From NCBI GenBank assembly GCA_031987425.1, contig DALZZL010000002.1, positions 5,589 to 69,588 of the forward strand: DNA of 64,000 bases, written 5' to 3'. Shown in pieces: positions 33,829 to 43,220 of the stretch. Made by a program: the position numbers and the translations under genes. The DNA comes from Stenotrophomonas_A sp002429615. GTDB lineage: Bacteria > Pseudomonadota > Gammaproteobacteria > Xanthomonadales > Xanthomonadaceae. How positions within the stretch are numbered: the first letter of the stretch is position 1; the number at the start of each line of letters is the position of its first letter. The notes below the pieces were generated by a model that was not told where the DNA came from, did no database searches, and saw only the letters and a list, made by a program, of their open reading frames with translations.

Positions 33829-34155
33829 ATGAAACAACGCCCCGCCACCGCTGATTCCCAGGACGCCCAGGTCTCTCTCCAGGCCTTGGCCCACGCGCTG
33901 TCGCGCCTGGACGCGCCGTCCGACGTGGTCGCCTTCCTGCGCGACCTCTGCACGCCGGCCGAACTGGAGGCCCTCGCGGATCGCTGGCGCGTCGTGCCCC
34001 TGCTGCTGAAGGGTGTGCCGTATCGCGAGATTCACGACCTGACCCAGGTCAGCGTCACCACCATTGGCCGCGTCGCGCGGACCATGGAATACGGCGCCGG
34101 TGGCTATGCCGCCGCCCTGCGGGCGCAACGCGCCGAAACCACCGACTCCCACTGA
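33829..34155 (+). CDS. TrpR/YerC-family regulator, probable repressor of the his operon
   Basis: 108 residues. The Trp-repressor-superfamily core is clear: FLRDLCTPAELEALADRWRV followed by the helix-turn-helix GVPYREIHDLTQVSVTTIGR. ATG 33829 lies just behind a strong palindrome. The gene is 10 nt upstream of hisG and heads the whole his operon. Comparative genomics has named a TrpR-type HisR in Xanthomonadales (my recollection, unchecked). Histidine or a pathway product as co-repressor is inference. Confidence 0.85.
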   Translation: MKQRPATADSQDAQVSLQALAHALSRLDAPSDVVAFLRDLCTPAELEALADRWRVVPLLLKGVPYREIHDLTQVSVTTIGRVARTMEYGAGGYAAALRAQRAETTDSH

Positions 34156-34165
34156 GATATCCGCA

Positions 34166-35083
34166 ATGAGTGCTTCCCAGGCCAGCCCGGCACGCGACCG
34201 GCTGCGAATCGCCATCCAGAAAAGCGGCCGCCTGGCCGAACCGGCACGCAGCCTGCTCGCCGCCTGCGGCCTGAGCTGGCGGCAGAGCCGCGACAAGCTG
34301 TTCTGCTATGGCGAGTCGCTGCCGGTGGACCTCCTGCTCGTGCGCGATGACGACATTCCCGGGCTGATCGCCGATGGCGTCTGTGACCTGGGCATCGTCG
34401 GGCGCAATGAGCTGGACGAGCAGGCGGCCGAGCGCCGTCGCAACGGCATGCCGGACGCCTACCAGGCGCTGCGCGGGCTCAACTTCGGCCAATGCCGGCT
34501 GATGCTCGCCGTGCCGGAGGAATGGGAATGGCGCGGTGTGGAACAGTTGGCCGGGCTGCGCATCGCCACCAGCTATCCGGCGATCCTGGCCGACTGGTTG
34601 GATCGCAATGGCGTGGACGCGCAGGTGGTGGAACTTTCCGGTTCGGTGGAGATCGCCCCGCGCCTGGGCACCGCCGACCTGATCTGCGATCTGGTCTCCA
34701 GCGGTGCCACGCTCGCCGCCAACCAGCTCAAGCCGGTGGAGACGCTGCTCGAAAGTGAAGCCGTGCTGGCCGGTTCGACCCGCGAACCCAACGATATGCG
34801 CGCCGGCCTGCTGGCGATGCTGCTCAAGCGCGTCGACGGTGTCCTGCACCAGCGCGACAGCAAGCTGCTGATGTTCCGTGCCGCCGGCGAACAGCAGGTG
34901 GATGCGTTGCGCCGGCTGCTGCCGGATGCCGATCCGATCGAGCGCCTGGCCGACGACGGCAGCGGCGCCTGGCGCCTGCAGACCATGTGCCACGGCGCGG
35001 TGACCTGGCAGCGCCTGGAGGAACTGGAGCGCGCCGGTGCGCAAGGCCTGACGGTGCTGACCGTGGAGCGATCGCTGGCATGA
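34166..35083 (+). CDS. hisG: ATP phosphoribosyltransferase, long form
   Basis: 305 residues, with the C-terminal regulatory domain, so HisZ-independent. N-terminal RLRIAIQKSGRLAEPA; PRPP loop ELSGSVEIAPRLGTADLICDL with SGATLAAN. It joins PRPP to ATP, the first and feedback-inhibited step of histidine synthesis. ATG 34166 follows GAGATA. Its stop overlaps hisD (ATGA). Confidence 0.96.
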   Translation: MSASQASPARDRLRIAIQKSGRLAEPARSLLAACGLSWRQSRDKLFCYGESLPVDLLLVRDDDIPGLIADGVCDLGIVGRNELDEQAAERRRNGMPDAYQALRGLNFGQCRLMLAVPEEWEWRGVEQLAGLRIATSYPAILADWLDRNGVDAQVVELSGSVEIAPRLGTADLICDLVSSGATLAANQLKPVETLLESEAVLAGSTREPNDMRAGLLAMLLKRVDGVLHQRDSKLLMFRAAGEQQVDALRRLLPDADPIERLADDGSGAWRLQTMCHGAVTWQRLEELERAGAQGLTVLTVERSLA

Positions 35084-36405
35084 ACGAAATCACCGCTTCG
35101 CAGGGCATTGCCGGTGTGCTGGACTGGTCGCGGCTGGACCGCGCGGCGCAGGCCCAGGCACTGACCCGTCCGGCCCAGGTGGTGGCGGCGCAGACGCGCG
35201 CCGCGGTCGCCACGCTGATCGACGAGGTGCGCACGCGTGGCGATGGCGCGCTGCGCGAGATCACCGCCCGCTTCGACAAGGTGACGCTGGCCTCGCTGGA
35301 GGTGGATGAGTCCGAGTTCGCCGCGGCGGAAGCGGCCATCGATCCCGCGCTGCGCGAGGCGATGGTCGAAGCGGCACAGCGCATCGAACTGTTCCACCGC
35401 GCGGGCATGAGCCGTGACTATGCGGTGGAGACCGCGCCCGGCGTGATCTGTGAAAAGGTCGTCCGGCCGATCGGCCGGGTGGGCCTGTATGTGCCGGCGG
35501 GCTCGGCACCGCTGCCGTCGACCGCGCTGATGCTCGGCGTGCCCGCGCGTTTGGCCGCTTGTCGCGAAGTCGTGCTGTGCACGCCGCCGCGCGCGGACGG
35601 TAGTGCCGATCCGGCAGTGCTGGTGGCTGCGCGCCTGACCGGCGTGGGCCGTGTGTTCAAGCTGGGCGGTGCGCAGGCGATCGCCGCGATGGCGTTCGGC
35701 AGTGAGAGCGTGCCGAAGTGCGACAAGCTGTTCGGGCCCGGCAACAGCTTCGTCACCGAGGCCAAGCAGCAGGTCGCGCAGGCTGGCGTCGCGGCGATCG
35801 ACATGCCGGCCGGTCCGTCGGAAGTGCTGGTGATCGCCGATGCGGGGGCCAACCCCGCGTTCGTCGCCGCCGACCTGCTGTCGCAGGCCGAGCACGGCCC
35901 GGATTCACAGGTGCTGCTGCTGTCCGACAGCGCCAGCTTGATCGAGCAGGTGCAGGGGGAACTGGCACGCCAGCTGGCACAGCTGCCGCGCGCCGATATC
36001 GCCACGCGCGCGCTGGCGCAATCGCGGCTGATCCGCGTGCAGGCGCTGGCCGACGCGTTCGAGATCAGCAACCGCTATGCGCCCGAGCACCTGATCCTGG
36101 CACTGCGCGAGCCACGCGGATGGCTGGAACGCGTGGAGGCCGCCGGCTCGGTATTCCTGGGCGACTACACGCCGGAAGCGCTGGGTGACTACTGCAGCGG
36201 TACCAACCACGTGCTGCCGACCAGTGGCGCGGCACGCGCCTACAGCGGGGTGAGCGTGGCCAGCTTCCAGAACTTCGTCAGCGTGCAGAGCGCCAGCCGT
36301 GCCGGCATCGCCGCGATCGGCGACTGCGCGCTGCGCCTGGCGCGCGCCGAGGGCCTGGATGCGCATGCCAATGCGGTGGCGCTGCGCATGGAGCAGGCCG
36401 CATGA
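35080..36405 (+). CDS. hisD: Histidinol dehydrogenase
   Basis: 441 residues. Zn/NAD-dependent oxidation of histidinol to histidine, the last two steps. Diagnostic blocks: GRVGLYVPAGSAPLPSTALM, GGAQAIAAMAFG, GPGNSFVTEAKQQV, DMPAGPSEVLVIAD, SQAEHGPDSQ and the C-terminal NHVLPTSGAARAYSG. ATG 35080 overlaps hisG. Confidence 0.97.
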   Translation: MNEITASQGIAGVLDWSRLDRAAQAQALTRPAQVVAAQTRAAVATLIDEVRTRGDGALREITARFDKVTLASLEVDESEFAAAEAAIDPALREAMVEAAQRIELFHRAGMSRDYAVETAPGVICEKVVRPIGRVGLYVPAGSAPLPSTALMLGVPARLAACREVVLCTPPRADGSADPAVLVAARLTGVGRVFKLGGAQAIAAMAFGSESVPKCDKLFGPGNSFVTEAKQQVAQAGVAAIDMPAGPSEVLVIADAGANPAFVAADLLSQAEHGPDSQVLLLSDSASLIEQVQGELARQLAQLPRADIATRALAQSRLIRVQALADAFEISNRYAPEHLILALREPRGWLERVEAAGSVFLGDYTPEALGDYCSGTNHVLPTSGAARAYSGVSVASFQNFVSVQSASRAGIAAIGDCALRLARAEGLDAHANAVALRMEQAA

Positions 36406-37490
36406 GTACCTCACTGCTCGACCTGGTACGTCCGGACCTGCGCGGCTTCGGTGGCTACTCCTCCGCGCGTAGTGCCACGGTGCAGGGCGATGTCTGGCTC
36501 AACGCCAACGAACTGCCCTGGGCCAATCCCGCCGATCCGCAGGCCCAGTGCCGGCGTTATCCGTCGCCGCAGCCGCAACCGCTGCGCGAGGCGCTGGCGG
36601 CACTGTACGGATGCACGCCGGCGCAGCTGCTGATCGGCCGCGGCAGCGACGAAGCGATCGACTTGCTGGTGCGCGCCCTGTGCCGCCCCGGTCAGGATGC
36701 GGTGGTGGTGACGCCGCCGGTATTCGGCATGTACGCGGTCAGTGCGCGCCTGCAGGATGCGCCGCTGCGCGAAGTGCCGCTGCGCGATGGGCCGGACGGG
36801 CTGCAGGCCGATATCGACGCGATCATCGAGGTCGCACGGGATTCCGCTGCGCGGCTGGTGTTCCTGTGCTCACCGTCCAATCCGGCCGGTTCAAGCATCG
36901 CGTTGGCGGATATCGAGCGCACCGCGCGCGCGCTGCAGGGGCAGGCGCTGGTGGTGGTGGACGAGGCATACGTCGAGTTCGCCGACTCGCCGTCCGCCGT
37001 CGGCCTGCTTGGCCAGCACGAGAATCTCGCCGTGCTGCGCACGCTGTCCAAGGCGCATGCGCTGGCGGCGGCGCGGATCGGCTGCGTGATCGCCCAGGCG
37101 GAGCTGATCGCGGTGCTGCGCGCCTTGCAGGCGCCTTACCCGGTGCCGCAACCCTGCGCCGACCTCGCCGTGCAGGCATTGGCACCCGAGGCGCTGGCCC
37201 GAACTGCCGAGCGCGTCGCCGAGGTCCGTCGCGAGCGTACCCGCTTGCAGGCCGCGCTGGCGGCCATGCCGGGGGTGCGCCGGGTCTATCCGTCACAAGG
37301 AAATTTCGTGCTGGTTCGCTTCGAGGATGCCGAGTCGGCGTGGCAGGCACTGCTGGCCGCGGGCGTGGTGGTGCGTGACCAGCGCGCCGCGCCGCAACTG
37401 GGTGATGCATTGCGCATCAGCATCGGCACGCCGGAGCAGAACGCGCGCGTGATCGCGGCGCTGGCCGCGTGCCAGGAGCGCGCCGCATGA
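36402..37490 (+). CDS. hisC: Histidinol-phosphate aminotransferase
   Basis: 362 residues, class I/II PLP enzyme. WLNANELPWANP; RGSDEAIDLLVRA; SPSNPAGSS; VVDEAYVEF; the PLP-lysine in LRTLSKAHALAAARIG; and C-terminal QGNFVLVRF. Transaminates imidazole-acetol phosphate. ATGA overlaps on both sides. Confidence 0.96.
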   Translation: MSTSLLDLVRPDLRGFGGYSSARSATVQGDVWLNANELPWANPADPQAQCRRYPSPQPQPLREALAALYGCTPAQLLIGRGSDEAIDLLVRALCRPGQDAVVVTPPVFGMYAVSARLQDAPLREVPLRDGPDGLQADIDAIIEVARDSAARLVFLCSPSNPAGSSIALADIERTARALQGQALVVVDEAYVEFADSPSAVGLLGQHENLAVLRTLSKAHALAAARIGCVIAQAELIAVLRALQAPYPVPQPCADLAVQALAPEALARTAERVAEVRRERTRLQAALAAMPGVRRVYPSQGNFVLVRFEDAESAWQALLAAGVVVRDQRAAPQLGDALRISIGTPEQNARVIAALAACQERAA

Positions 37491-38560
37491 AGCCGATCCT
37501 GTTCATCGACCGTGACGGCACGCTCATCGAGGAGCCGGCCGACTTCCAGATCGACCGCTACGAGAAACTGCGCTTCGTGCGCGGCGTCATTCCCGCGATG
37601 CTGAAGCTGCGCGATGCCGGCTACGAGTTCGTCATCGTCACCAACCAGGACGGCCTCGGCAGCGAGGCCTATCCGCAGGCGTCCTTCGATGGTCCGAACG
37701 ACCTGATGCTGCAGGTGTTCGAAAGCCAGGGCATCGTGTTCCGCGAAGTGCTGGTCGATCGCAGCTGGCCGCAGGACAACGCCCCGACGCGCAAGCCGGG
37801 CATCGGGCTGATGCTGCCCTACCTGCAGGACCGCACGATCGACTGGGCGCGCTCGGCGATGGTCGGTGACCGTATCACCGACATCCAGTTTGCCGAGAAC
37901 CTGCGCATCCGCGGCTTCCAGTTGCGCACCGAGCAGTTCGGCGGTGAATGGGACTGGGCCGGCATCGCGCATGAACTGGCCGATGCGCCGCGCCGCGCGG
38001 TCGTGCAGCGCAATACCAAGGAGACGAAGATCCGCGTCGAACTCGACCTGGACCGCGTCGCCGAGCCGCGCACCGCCACCGGGCTGCCGTTCTTCGACCA
38101 CATGCTGGAGCAGATCGGCAAGCATGGTGGCTTCGCGCTGGATATCCGCGCCGAGGGCGACCTGCACATCGACGAACACCACACCATCGAGGACACCGGG
38201 CTGGCACTTGGCCAGGCGCTGCGCGAGGCGCTGGGCGACAAGCGCGGCATCGGCCGCTACGGCTTCACGTTGCCGATGGACGAGACCCTGGCCAGCGCTG
38301 CGCTGGACTTCAGCGGGCGTCCGTATTTCGTCTTCAATGGCGAGTTCCGCCGCGAGCGCGTCGGCGACATGCCGACCGAACTGGTGCCGCATTTCTTCCG
38401 TTCGCTGTGCGACGCCGCCGGCCTGAACCTGCACCTGACCGTGCAGGGCGACAACGACCACCACAAGGTGGAGGGCTGCTTCAAGGCGTTCGCGCGGGCC
38501 CTGGGGCAGGCGATCCGCCGGCAAGGCACGGCATTGCCGTCGACCAAGGGGGCGCTATGA
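37487..38560 (+). CDS. hisB: Bifunctional histidinol-phosphatase / imidazoleglycerol-phosphate dehydratase
   Basis: 357 residues. N-terminal HAD phosphatase (FIDRDGTLIEEP, nucleophile D in DRDGT; VTNQDGLG; VGDRITDIQFAENL) to about 165. The C-terminal dehydratase has the two metal-binding His clusters DLHIDEHHTIEDTGLALG and DNDHHKVEGCFKAFARAL. The fused form is typical of gamma-proteobacteria. ATGA overlaps with hisC and hisH. Confidence 0.97.
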   Translation: MKPILFIDRDGTLIEEPADFQIDRYEKLRFVRGVIPAMLKLRDAGYEFVIVTNQDGLGSEAYPQASFDGPNDLMLQVFESQGIVFREVLVDRSWPQDNAPTRKPGIGLMLPYLQDRTIDWARSAMVGDRITDIQFAENLRIRGFQLRTEQFGGEWDWAGIAHELADAPRRAVVQRNTKETKIRVELDLDRVAEPRTATGLPFFDHMLEQIGKHGGFALDIRAEGDLHIDEHHTIEDTGLALGQALREALGDKRGIGRYGFTLPMDETLASAALDFSGRPYFVFNGEFRRERVGDMPTELVPHFFRSLCDAAGLNLHLTVQGDNDHHKVEGCFKAFARALGQAIRRQGTALPSTKGAL

Positions 38561-39156
38561 GCCGCGTCGCGCTGATCGATGCGGGCGGCGCCAACCTGGG
38601 CTCGGTGTCCTACGCGCTGGAGCGCCTGGGCGTGCAGGCCACGCTGGTGCGTGATGCCGGCGGCCTGGACGGTGCGGACAAGGTGATCCTGCCCGGCGTC
38701 GGTGCCGCACCCGAAGCGATGCGCCGCCTGCATGCGCAGGGACTGGTGGAGCCGCTGCGTCGTCTGCAGGTGCCGTTGCTCGGCATCTGCCTGGGCATGC
38801 AGCTGCTGTTCGAGCGCTCGGAAGAGGGCGATGTGGAATGCCTGGGGCTGCTTCCCGGCGTGGTGCGTCGCCTGCATCCAGCGCTGGGTATCCGCGTGCC
38901 GCACATGGGCTGGAACCGGCTGCTGCCGCTGCGTACCTCGAACCTGCTCGACGGCCTGCCGGAGCGGTCTTACGCCTATTTCGTCCACAGCTACGCGGCG
39001 CCGGTCACCGCCGCCACGGTCGCGGCCTGCGACCACGGCGGGCTGTTCTCGGCCGTGGTGCAACAGGGTCGCCACGCCGGCGCGCAGTTCCACCCGGAAC
39101 GTTCGGCCGACACCGGCGCCCGCATCCTGCGCAACTTCCTAGAGATTCCCGCATGA
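38557..39156 (+). CDS. hisH: Imidazole glycerol phosphate synthase, glutamine amidotransferase subunit
   Basis: 199 residues. Class I amidotransferase: nucleophile Cys in LLGICLGMQLLF, and the His/Glu pair in QFHPERSADTG. Supplies ammonia through a tunnel to HisF. ATGA overlap with hisB. Confidence 0.96.
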   Translation: MSRVALIDAGGANLGSVSYALERLGVQATLVRDAGGLDGADKVILPGVGAAPEAMRRLHAQGLVEPLRRLQVPLLGICLGMQLLFERSEEGDVECLGLLPGVVRRLHPALGIRVPHMGWNRLLPLRTSNLLDGLPERSYAYFVHSYAAPVTAATVAACDHGGLFSAVVQQGRHAGAQFHPERSADTGARILRNFLEIPA

Positions 39157-39884
39157 GTTTCACCGTCTATCCCGCGCTCGATATCCGGGGCGGCCGCGTC
39201 GTGCGGCTGCTGCAGGGTGACTATGCACAGCAGACCACCTACGGCGACGATCCACTGCCGCGTGCCCGCGCGTTCCTGGATGCCGGAGCGCGCTGGATGC
39301 ATCTGGTCGACCTGGACGCCGCGCGCGCCGGCGGCTACACCCTGGCGCCGCTGCTGCGCGCCATCGCCGACAGCGGCCTGCAGGTCCAGACCGGCGGCGG
39401 CGTGCGCGCTCGCGAGGATCTGCTGCGCCTGTTCGATGCCGGCGCCGCGCGCGTGGTGATCGGTTCGCTGGCGGTACGCGAGAGTGCCAAGGTGATCGAA
39501 TGGCTGCATGAGTTCGGTCCCGAGCGCATCACCGTCGCCCTGGACACGCGGCAGGATGCCGACGGGCGCTGGCGCCTGCCGGTGCAAGGCTGGACCGACA
39601 CCGCCGGCGAAGAGCTGGACGTGCTGGCGCGCCGCTACGCCGATGCCGGCCTGCGTCATCTGCTGTGCACCGACATCGCCCGCGACGGCATGCTGTCCGG
39701 GCCGAACATGGCGCTGTATGCGTTGCTGCGCGAGTGGGTGCCGCAGCTGCGGGTGCAGGTATCGGGCGGCGTGCGCGATCTGGATGACGTCGCCGCCGCG
39801 CGCGCCGCCGGCTGCGCCGGCGTGGTGCTGGGCAAGGCGCTGCTGGAGCGGCGATTCGAACTGCGCGAGGCCCTGGCATGCTGA
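39153..39884 (+). CDS. hisA: ProFAR isomerase (HisA)
   Basis: 243 residues, half-repeated beta/alpha barrel. VYPALDIRGGRVVRLLQGDY carries the catalytic Asp, and CTDIARDGMLSGPN the second Asp. Phosphate loops QTGGGVRAREDLL and VSGGVRDLDDV. Isomerises ProFAR to PRFAR. Overlaps hisH by 4 nt and hisF by 7 nt. Confidence 0.96.
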   Translation: MSFTVYPALDIRGGRVVRLLQGDYAQQTTYGDDPLPRARAFLDAGARWMHLVDLDAARAGGYTLAPLLRAIADSGLQVQTGGGVRAREDLLRLFDAGAARVVIGSLAVRESAKVIEWLHEFGPERITVALDTRQDADGRWRLPVQGWTDTAGEELDVLARRYADAGLRHLLCTDIARDGMLSGPNMALYALLREWVPQLRVQVSGGVRDLDDVAAARAAGCAGVVLGKALLERRFELREALAC

Positions 39885-40654
39885 GTCATCGCATCATTCC
39901 TTGCCTGGATGTGCGCGACGGGCGCGTGGTCAAGGGCGTGCGCTTCCGCGATCACGTCGACATGGGCGATATCGCCGAGCTGGCCCTGCGTTACCGCGAC
40001 CAGGGCGCCGATGAGCTGGTGTTCTACGACATCGGCGCCAGCCCGCAGGCGCGTTCGGTGGACGTGCAGTGGATCGAGCGCGTCTCGCGGCTGATCGACA
40101 TTCCGTTCTGCGTCGCGGGCGGCATCGGCGACGTGGAAACGGCGCGCCGGGTGCTGCACGCCGGTGCCGACAAGATTTCCATCAACTCGCCGGCGCTGGG
40201 CCGGCCCCAGCTGATCGCCGAACTCGCCGAGGCCTTCGGCGAGCAGTGCGTGGTGGTGGGCGTGGACTCCATCCGCGAAGCCGATGGCGAATGGCGTGTG
40301 CGCCGTTATACCGGCGATCCCGACAAGACCCAGGCGCTGTCGATCCGCACGCTGGACTGGATCGACGAAGCGCAACGGCTGGGGGCGGGCGAGATCGTGC
40401 TCAACTGCATGGATAGCGACGGCGTGCGCCGCGGCTACGATCTCGTGCAGCTGGGCGAGGCGCGCGCACGTTGCCGGGTACCGTTGGTGGCGTCCGGTGG
40501 CGCGGGCGAGATGGCGCACTTCGCCGATGCATTCGAACAGGCCGACGTGGACGGTGCGCTGGCCGCCAGCGTCTTCCACAGCGGCGCCATCGCCATTCCC
40601 GCACTCAAGCGCTACCTGCGCGAACGCCAGATCGAGGTCCGTGATGTCCAGTGA
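39878..40654 (+). CDS. hisF: Imidazole glycerol phosphate synthase, cyclase subunit
   Basis: 258 residues, beta/alpha barrel partner of HisH. RIIPCLDVRDGRVVKGVRF (catalytic Asp), ISINSPAL, and LNCMDSDGVRRGYDL with the second catalytic Asp. PLVASGGAGEMAHF binds phosphate. Produces IGP and AICAR. Confidence 0.97.
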   Translation: MLSHRIIPCLDVRDGRVVKGVRFRDHVDMGDIAELALRYRDQGADELVFYDIGASPQARSVDVQWIERVSRLIDIPFCVAGGIGDVETARRVLHAGADKISINSPALGRPQLIAELAEAFGEQCVVVGVDSIREADGEWRVRRYTGDPDKTQALSIRTLDWIDEAQRLGAGEIVLNCMDSDGVRRGYDLVQLGEARARCRVPLVASGGAGEMAHFADAFEQADVDGALAASVFHSGAIAIPALKRYLRERQIEVRDVQ

Positions 40655-41246
40655 ACGCGATGCCCAGCTCGACTGGGGCAAGGGAGACGGCCTGCTGCCG
40701 GTGGTGGTGCAGGACGCGGCCAACCTGCGCGTGCTGATGCTGGGCTACATGAATGCCGAGGCGCTGTCCGCCACCCGCGCCAGCGGCAAGGTCACCTTCT
40801 ACAGCCGCAGCAAGCAGCGGCTGTGGACCAAGGGCGAGAGCTCCGGGCACTTCCTGGAAGTCGTGTCGATCGACCAGGACTGCGACGACGACACCCTGCT
40901 GGTGCTCGCGCACCCACGTGGCCCCACCTGCCACCTGGGGCGTGACAGCTGCTTCCCGGACGCGCCCGCCAGTTTCCTTGGCACGCTCGACGCGCTGGTC
41001 GCCGAACGCGAGCGCGAACGCCCCGCGGGCAGCTATACCACCACGTTGTTCGAGAAGGGCACGCGGCGCATCGCGCAGAAGGTGGGCGAGGAGGGCGTGG
41101 AGACCGCGCTGGCGGCGGTCGCGCAGGGCGACGAGGAACTGCTCGGCGAATCGGCCGACCTGCTTTACCACCTGCTGGTGCTGCTGCGCGCGCGTGGCCT
41201 GGGGCTGGCCGACGTGCTGCGCCTGCTGGAGACGCGGCACCGCTGA
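40644..41246 (+). CDS. hisI: Phosphoribosyl-AMP cyclohydrolase / phosphoribosyl-ATP pyrophosphatase
   Basis: 200 residues, fused HisI-HisE. The cyclohydrolase part has VLMLGYMNAEAL, TFYSRSKQRLWTKGE and the zinc/Mg cluster DQDCDDDT with HPRGPTCHLG. The pyrophosphatase part has the helical KVGEEGVETALAAV and NTP-pyrophosphohydrolase acidic residues. ATG 40644 overlaps hisF by 11 nt. Last gene of the his operon. Confidence 0.96.
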   Translation: MSSERDAQLDWGKGDGLLPVVVQDAANLRVLMLGYMNAEALSATRASGKVTFYSRSKQRLWTKGESSGHFLEVVSIDQDCDDDTLLVLAHPRGPTCHLGRDSCFPDAPASFLGTLDALVAERERERPAGSYTTTLFEKGTRRIAQKVGEEGVETALAAVAQGDEELLGESADLLYHLLVLLRARGLGLADVLRLLETRHR

Positions 41247-41310
41247 TGCCGCCGTCGGCCTGTCATCCGGCCGGCGGTACAATCCCCGCCTGTTTTCGCG
41301 GGGAAGAACG

Positions 41311-42903
41311 ATGAAGCGACAGTGGGCCTTGGGACTGGTGGGCGCGCTGCTGTGCGCCGGCACGGCGCAGGCGGCGGAGACCTTCGCCAGCGGCACGGTG
41401 TATGAGGAGCGCGACGGACAGCCCGGACGCGGCGCGCGTGATGCCGGCCTGCCGGGCGTGCAGGTCTCCAACGGCCAGGACATCGTGCTCACCGATGCGC
41501 AGGGGCGTTATCGCCTGCCGGTGCGCGATGGCCAGGTGGTGTTCGTGATCAAGCCCGATGCCTATCGCTTCGACAACGCCGCCGACGGCCTGCCTGCGTT
41601 CTGGCGCCTGTATGCGCCGCAGGGCGGCCCGCGCCTGAAATACGCCACCGCGGCTGCCGACGCGGCCGCGCCGGTGGCGTGGGATTTCGGGCTGCGTCGC
41701 GAGAAGGCAGCGGGCCGGGAAGGTTGGCAGATGCTGGTGATGGCGGACTCGCAGACCGCGCGTGCGGCCGATGTCGATTACTACGCCCGCGACATCATCG
41801 ATCCGCTGCGTGGTCGCACGCCGGCGCGGCTCGGCACGACGCTGGGCGACCTGGTGTCCGACGACCTCAGCCTGTACCCGTCGCTCAACCGGGTCACCGC
41901 GAGCCTGCAGGTGCCGTGGTTCCACGTGCCGGGCAACCATGACCTCAACTTCGACGCCGCGGACGACGAGGCATCGCTGAGCAGTTGGCGTGCGGTGTAT
42001 GGGCCGGACACCTATGCGGTGAACGAGCAGGGCGCCAGCTTCGTGTTCCTCGATGACGTGGTGTTCCAGCCGGGCGCCAAGCCGGGCTACATCGGCGGGC
42101 TGCGCGACGCGCAGTTCACCTTCCTGGAAAACTACCTGCGCACGCTGCCCAAGCAGCGGCTGCTGGTGCTGGGCATGCATATTCCGTTGTTCGATGCCGC
42201 GCCGGGCCGCGAGACGTTCCGGCATGCCGATCGCGCGCGCCTGTTCGCGCTGCTGCGCGACTTCCCGCATGTGCTGGTGCTGAGCGGTCACAGCCATGCC
42301 CAGCAGCACTACTACCATGGCGCCGACGAGGGCTGGGCGGGCGCCGCGCCGCTGCACGAGTACAACGTGGGCGCGGCCTGTGGTGCGTTCTGGTCCGGCG
42401 TGAAGGATGCCGAAGGCATTCCGGACGCGACGATGGCCGACGGCACGCCGAACGGCTACGCGGTGTTGAACGTGCGGCCGGGCGGGGACTACGCGCTGGA
42501 CTACCACGCCGCGCGCGACCCCGACGATGCGCAGATGTACCTGCACGTGCCGAAGGTGCTGCGCAAGGGCGCGTATCCGGCCTGGGGCGTCTACGCGAAC
42601 GTGTTCATGGGCCAGGACGACACGGCGGTGGAGTACCGGGTGGACGGCGGCGAATGGAAGCCGATGAAGCGCGTGGTGCAGCCCGATCCGCGCCTGCTGG
42701 TGGAGAACGCGCGCGACGACATCGCCGAGCAGCTGCGCGGGTTTGACCGCTCGCCGGAAGCCACGCCGTCGCCGCACCTGTGGCGGGCTGCGCTGCCGAC
42801 CGACCTGGGCGAGGGCGAGCATGCGGTGGAAGTGCGCGCGAAGCTGCCGGGCCGCGACGCGACCGCGAAGACGACGTATCGGCTGGCGACCGCGACGCCG
42901 TGA
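41311..42903 (+). CDS. Secreted calcineurin-like metallophosphoesterase
   Basis: 530 residues. Signal peptide 1-21 (ALGLVGALLCAGTAQA). An N-terminal carboxypeptidase-regulatory-like beta domain (about 25-110, GVQVSNGQDIVLTDAQGRYR) is followed by the phosphoesterase core with metal-ligand motifs MADSQ, TLGDLVSD, VPGNHDLNF, HIPLFD and SGHSHAQQ. A C-terminal beta domain (Metallophos_C type) contains the YRVDGGEW block. Periplasmic or extracellular. Substrate unknown. About 60 nt after hisI, with its own start signal (GGGAAGA). Confidence 0.87.
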   Translation: MKRQWALGLVGALLCAGTAQAAETFASGTVYEERDGQPGRGARDAGLPGVQVSNGQDIVLTDAQGRYRLPVRDGQVVFVIKPDAYRFDNAADGLPAFWRLYAPQGGPRLKYATAAADAAAPVAWDFGLRREKAAGREGWQMLVMADSQTARAADVDYYARDIIDPLRGRTPARLGTTLGDLVSDDLSLYPSLNRVTASLQVPWFHVPGNHDLNFDAADDEASLSSWRAVYGPDTYAVNEQGASFVFLDDVVFQPGAKPGYIGGLRDAQFTFLENYLRTLPKQRLLVLGMHIPLFDAAPGRETFRHADRARLFALLRDFPHVLVLSGHSHAQQHYYHGADEGWAGAAPLHEYNVGAACGAFWSGVKDAEGIPDATMADGTPNGYAVLNVRPGGDYALDYHAARDPDDAQMYLHVPKVLRKGAYPAWGVYANVFMGQDDTAVEYRVDGGEWKPMKRVVQPDPRLLVENARDDIAEQLRGFDRSPEATPSPHLWRAALPTDLGEGEHAVEVRAKLPGRDATAKTTYRLATATP

Positions 42904-42940
42904 GCCAACGCGGCAAGCCGCCGCGCCTCCCACCCCCACT

Positions 42941-43022
42941 GTAGGAGCGGCTTCAGCCGCGACCGGGAACCAACAGGTCGCCACATCGCTTTCGCCAGTC
43001 ACGCCCCAAACCCGTCCCACAA
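42941..43022. repeat. REP element, copy 3 (one intact arm plus a decayed partner)
   Basis: The intact 23-bp arm is at 42941-42963. The partner (about 42978-43022) is degenerate: GTCGCC...GTCCCACAAGG. It resembles the interior unit of copy 2. It lies in the 317-bp convergent gap 42904-43220, which also holds the terminator at 43062-43095. I see no gene in the rest of the gap. Confidence 0.82.
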
Positions 43023-43061
43023 GGGAAGCGGCCTGCCAAACCCATCGCTGGCGCGCAACGC

Positions 43062-43095
43062 GACAAACAAAAACGCCTCCACATAGGGAGGCGTT
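43062..43095 (-). terminator. Terminator downstream of the C13 peptidase gene
   Basis: Minus strand: 9-bp stem (43087-43095 with 43072-43080), 6-nt loop, then a T-rich tail TTTTTGTTTG formed partly by the stem end. It lies 126 nt past the peptidase stop, so the transcript has an unusually long 3' UTR. Confidence 0.75.
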
Positions 43096-43220
43096 CTGCA
43101 GGCGATCCTGGCGAGCGAGCGAAGGCTGGCGGGCTGGAATCAAACCGCGGCTGGCGATGGCTGGCGCGGTGGCGGCATTCTAATGACTCCGCCGTACCCG
43201 TGGCGGAATGCGAATCCCTC

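Noticed and set aside
43096..43200. tRNA-like or tmRNA-like text on the minus strand (GGTTTGATTCC)
   Set aside because: No acceptor stem, D-arm or anticodon stem could be folded; treated as 3' UTR of the C13 peptidase gene.
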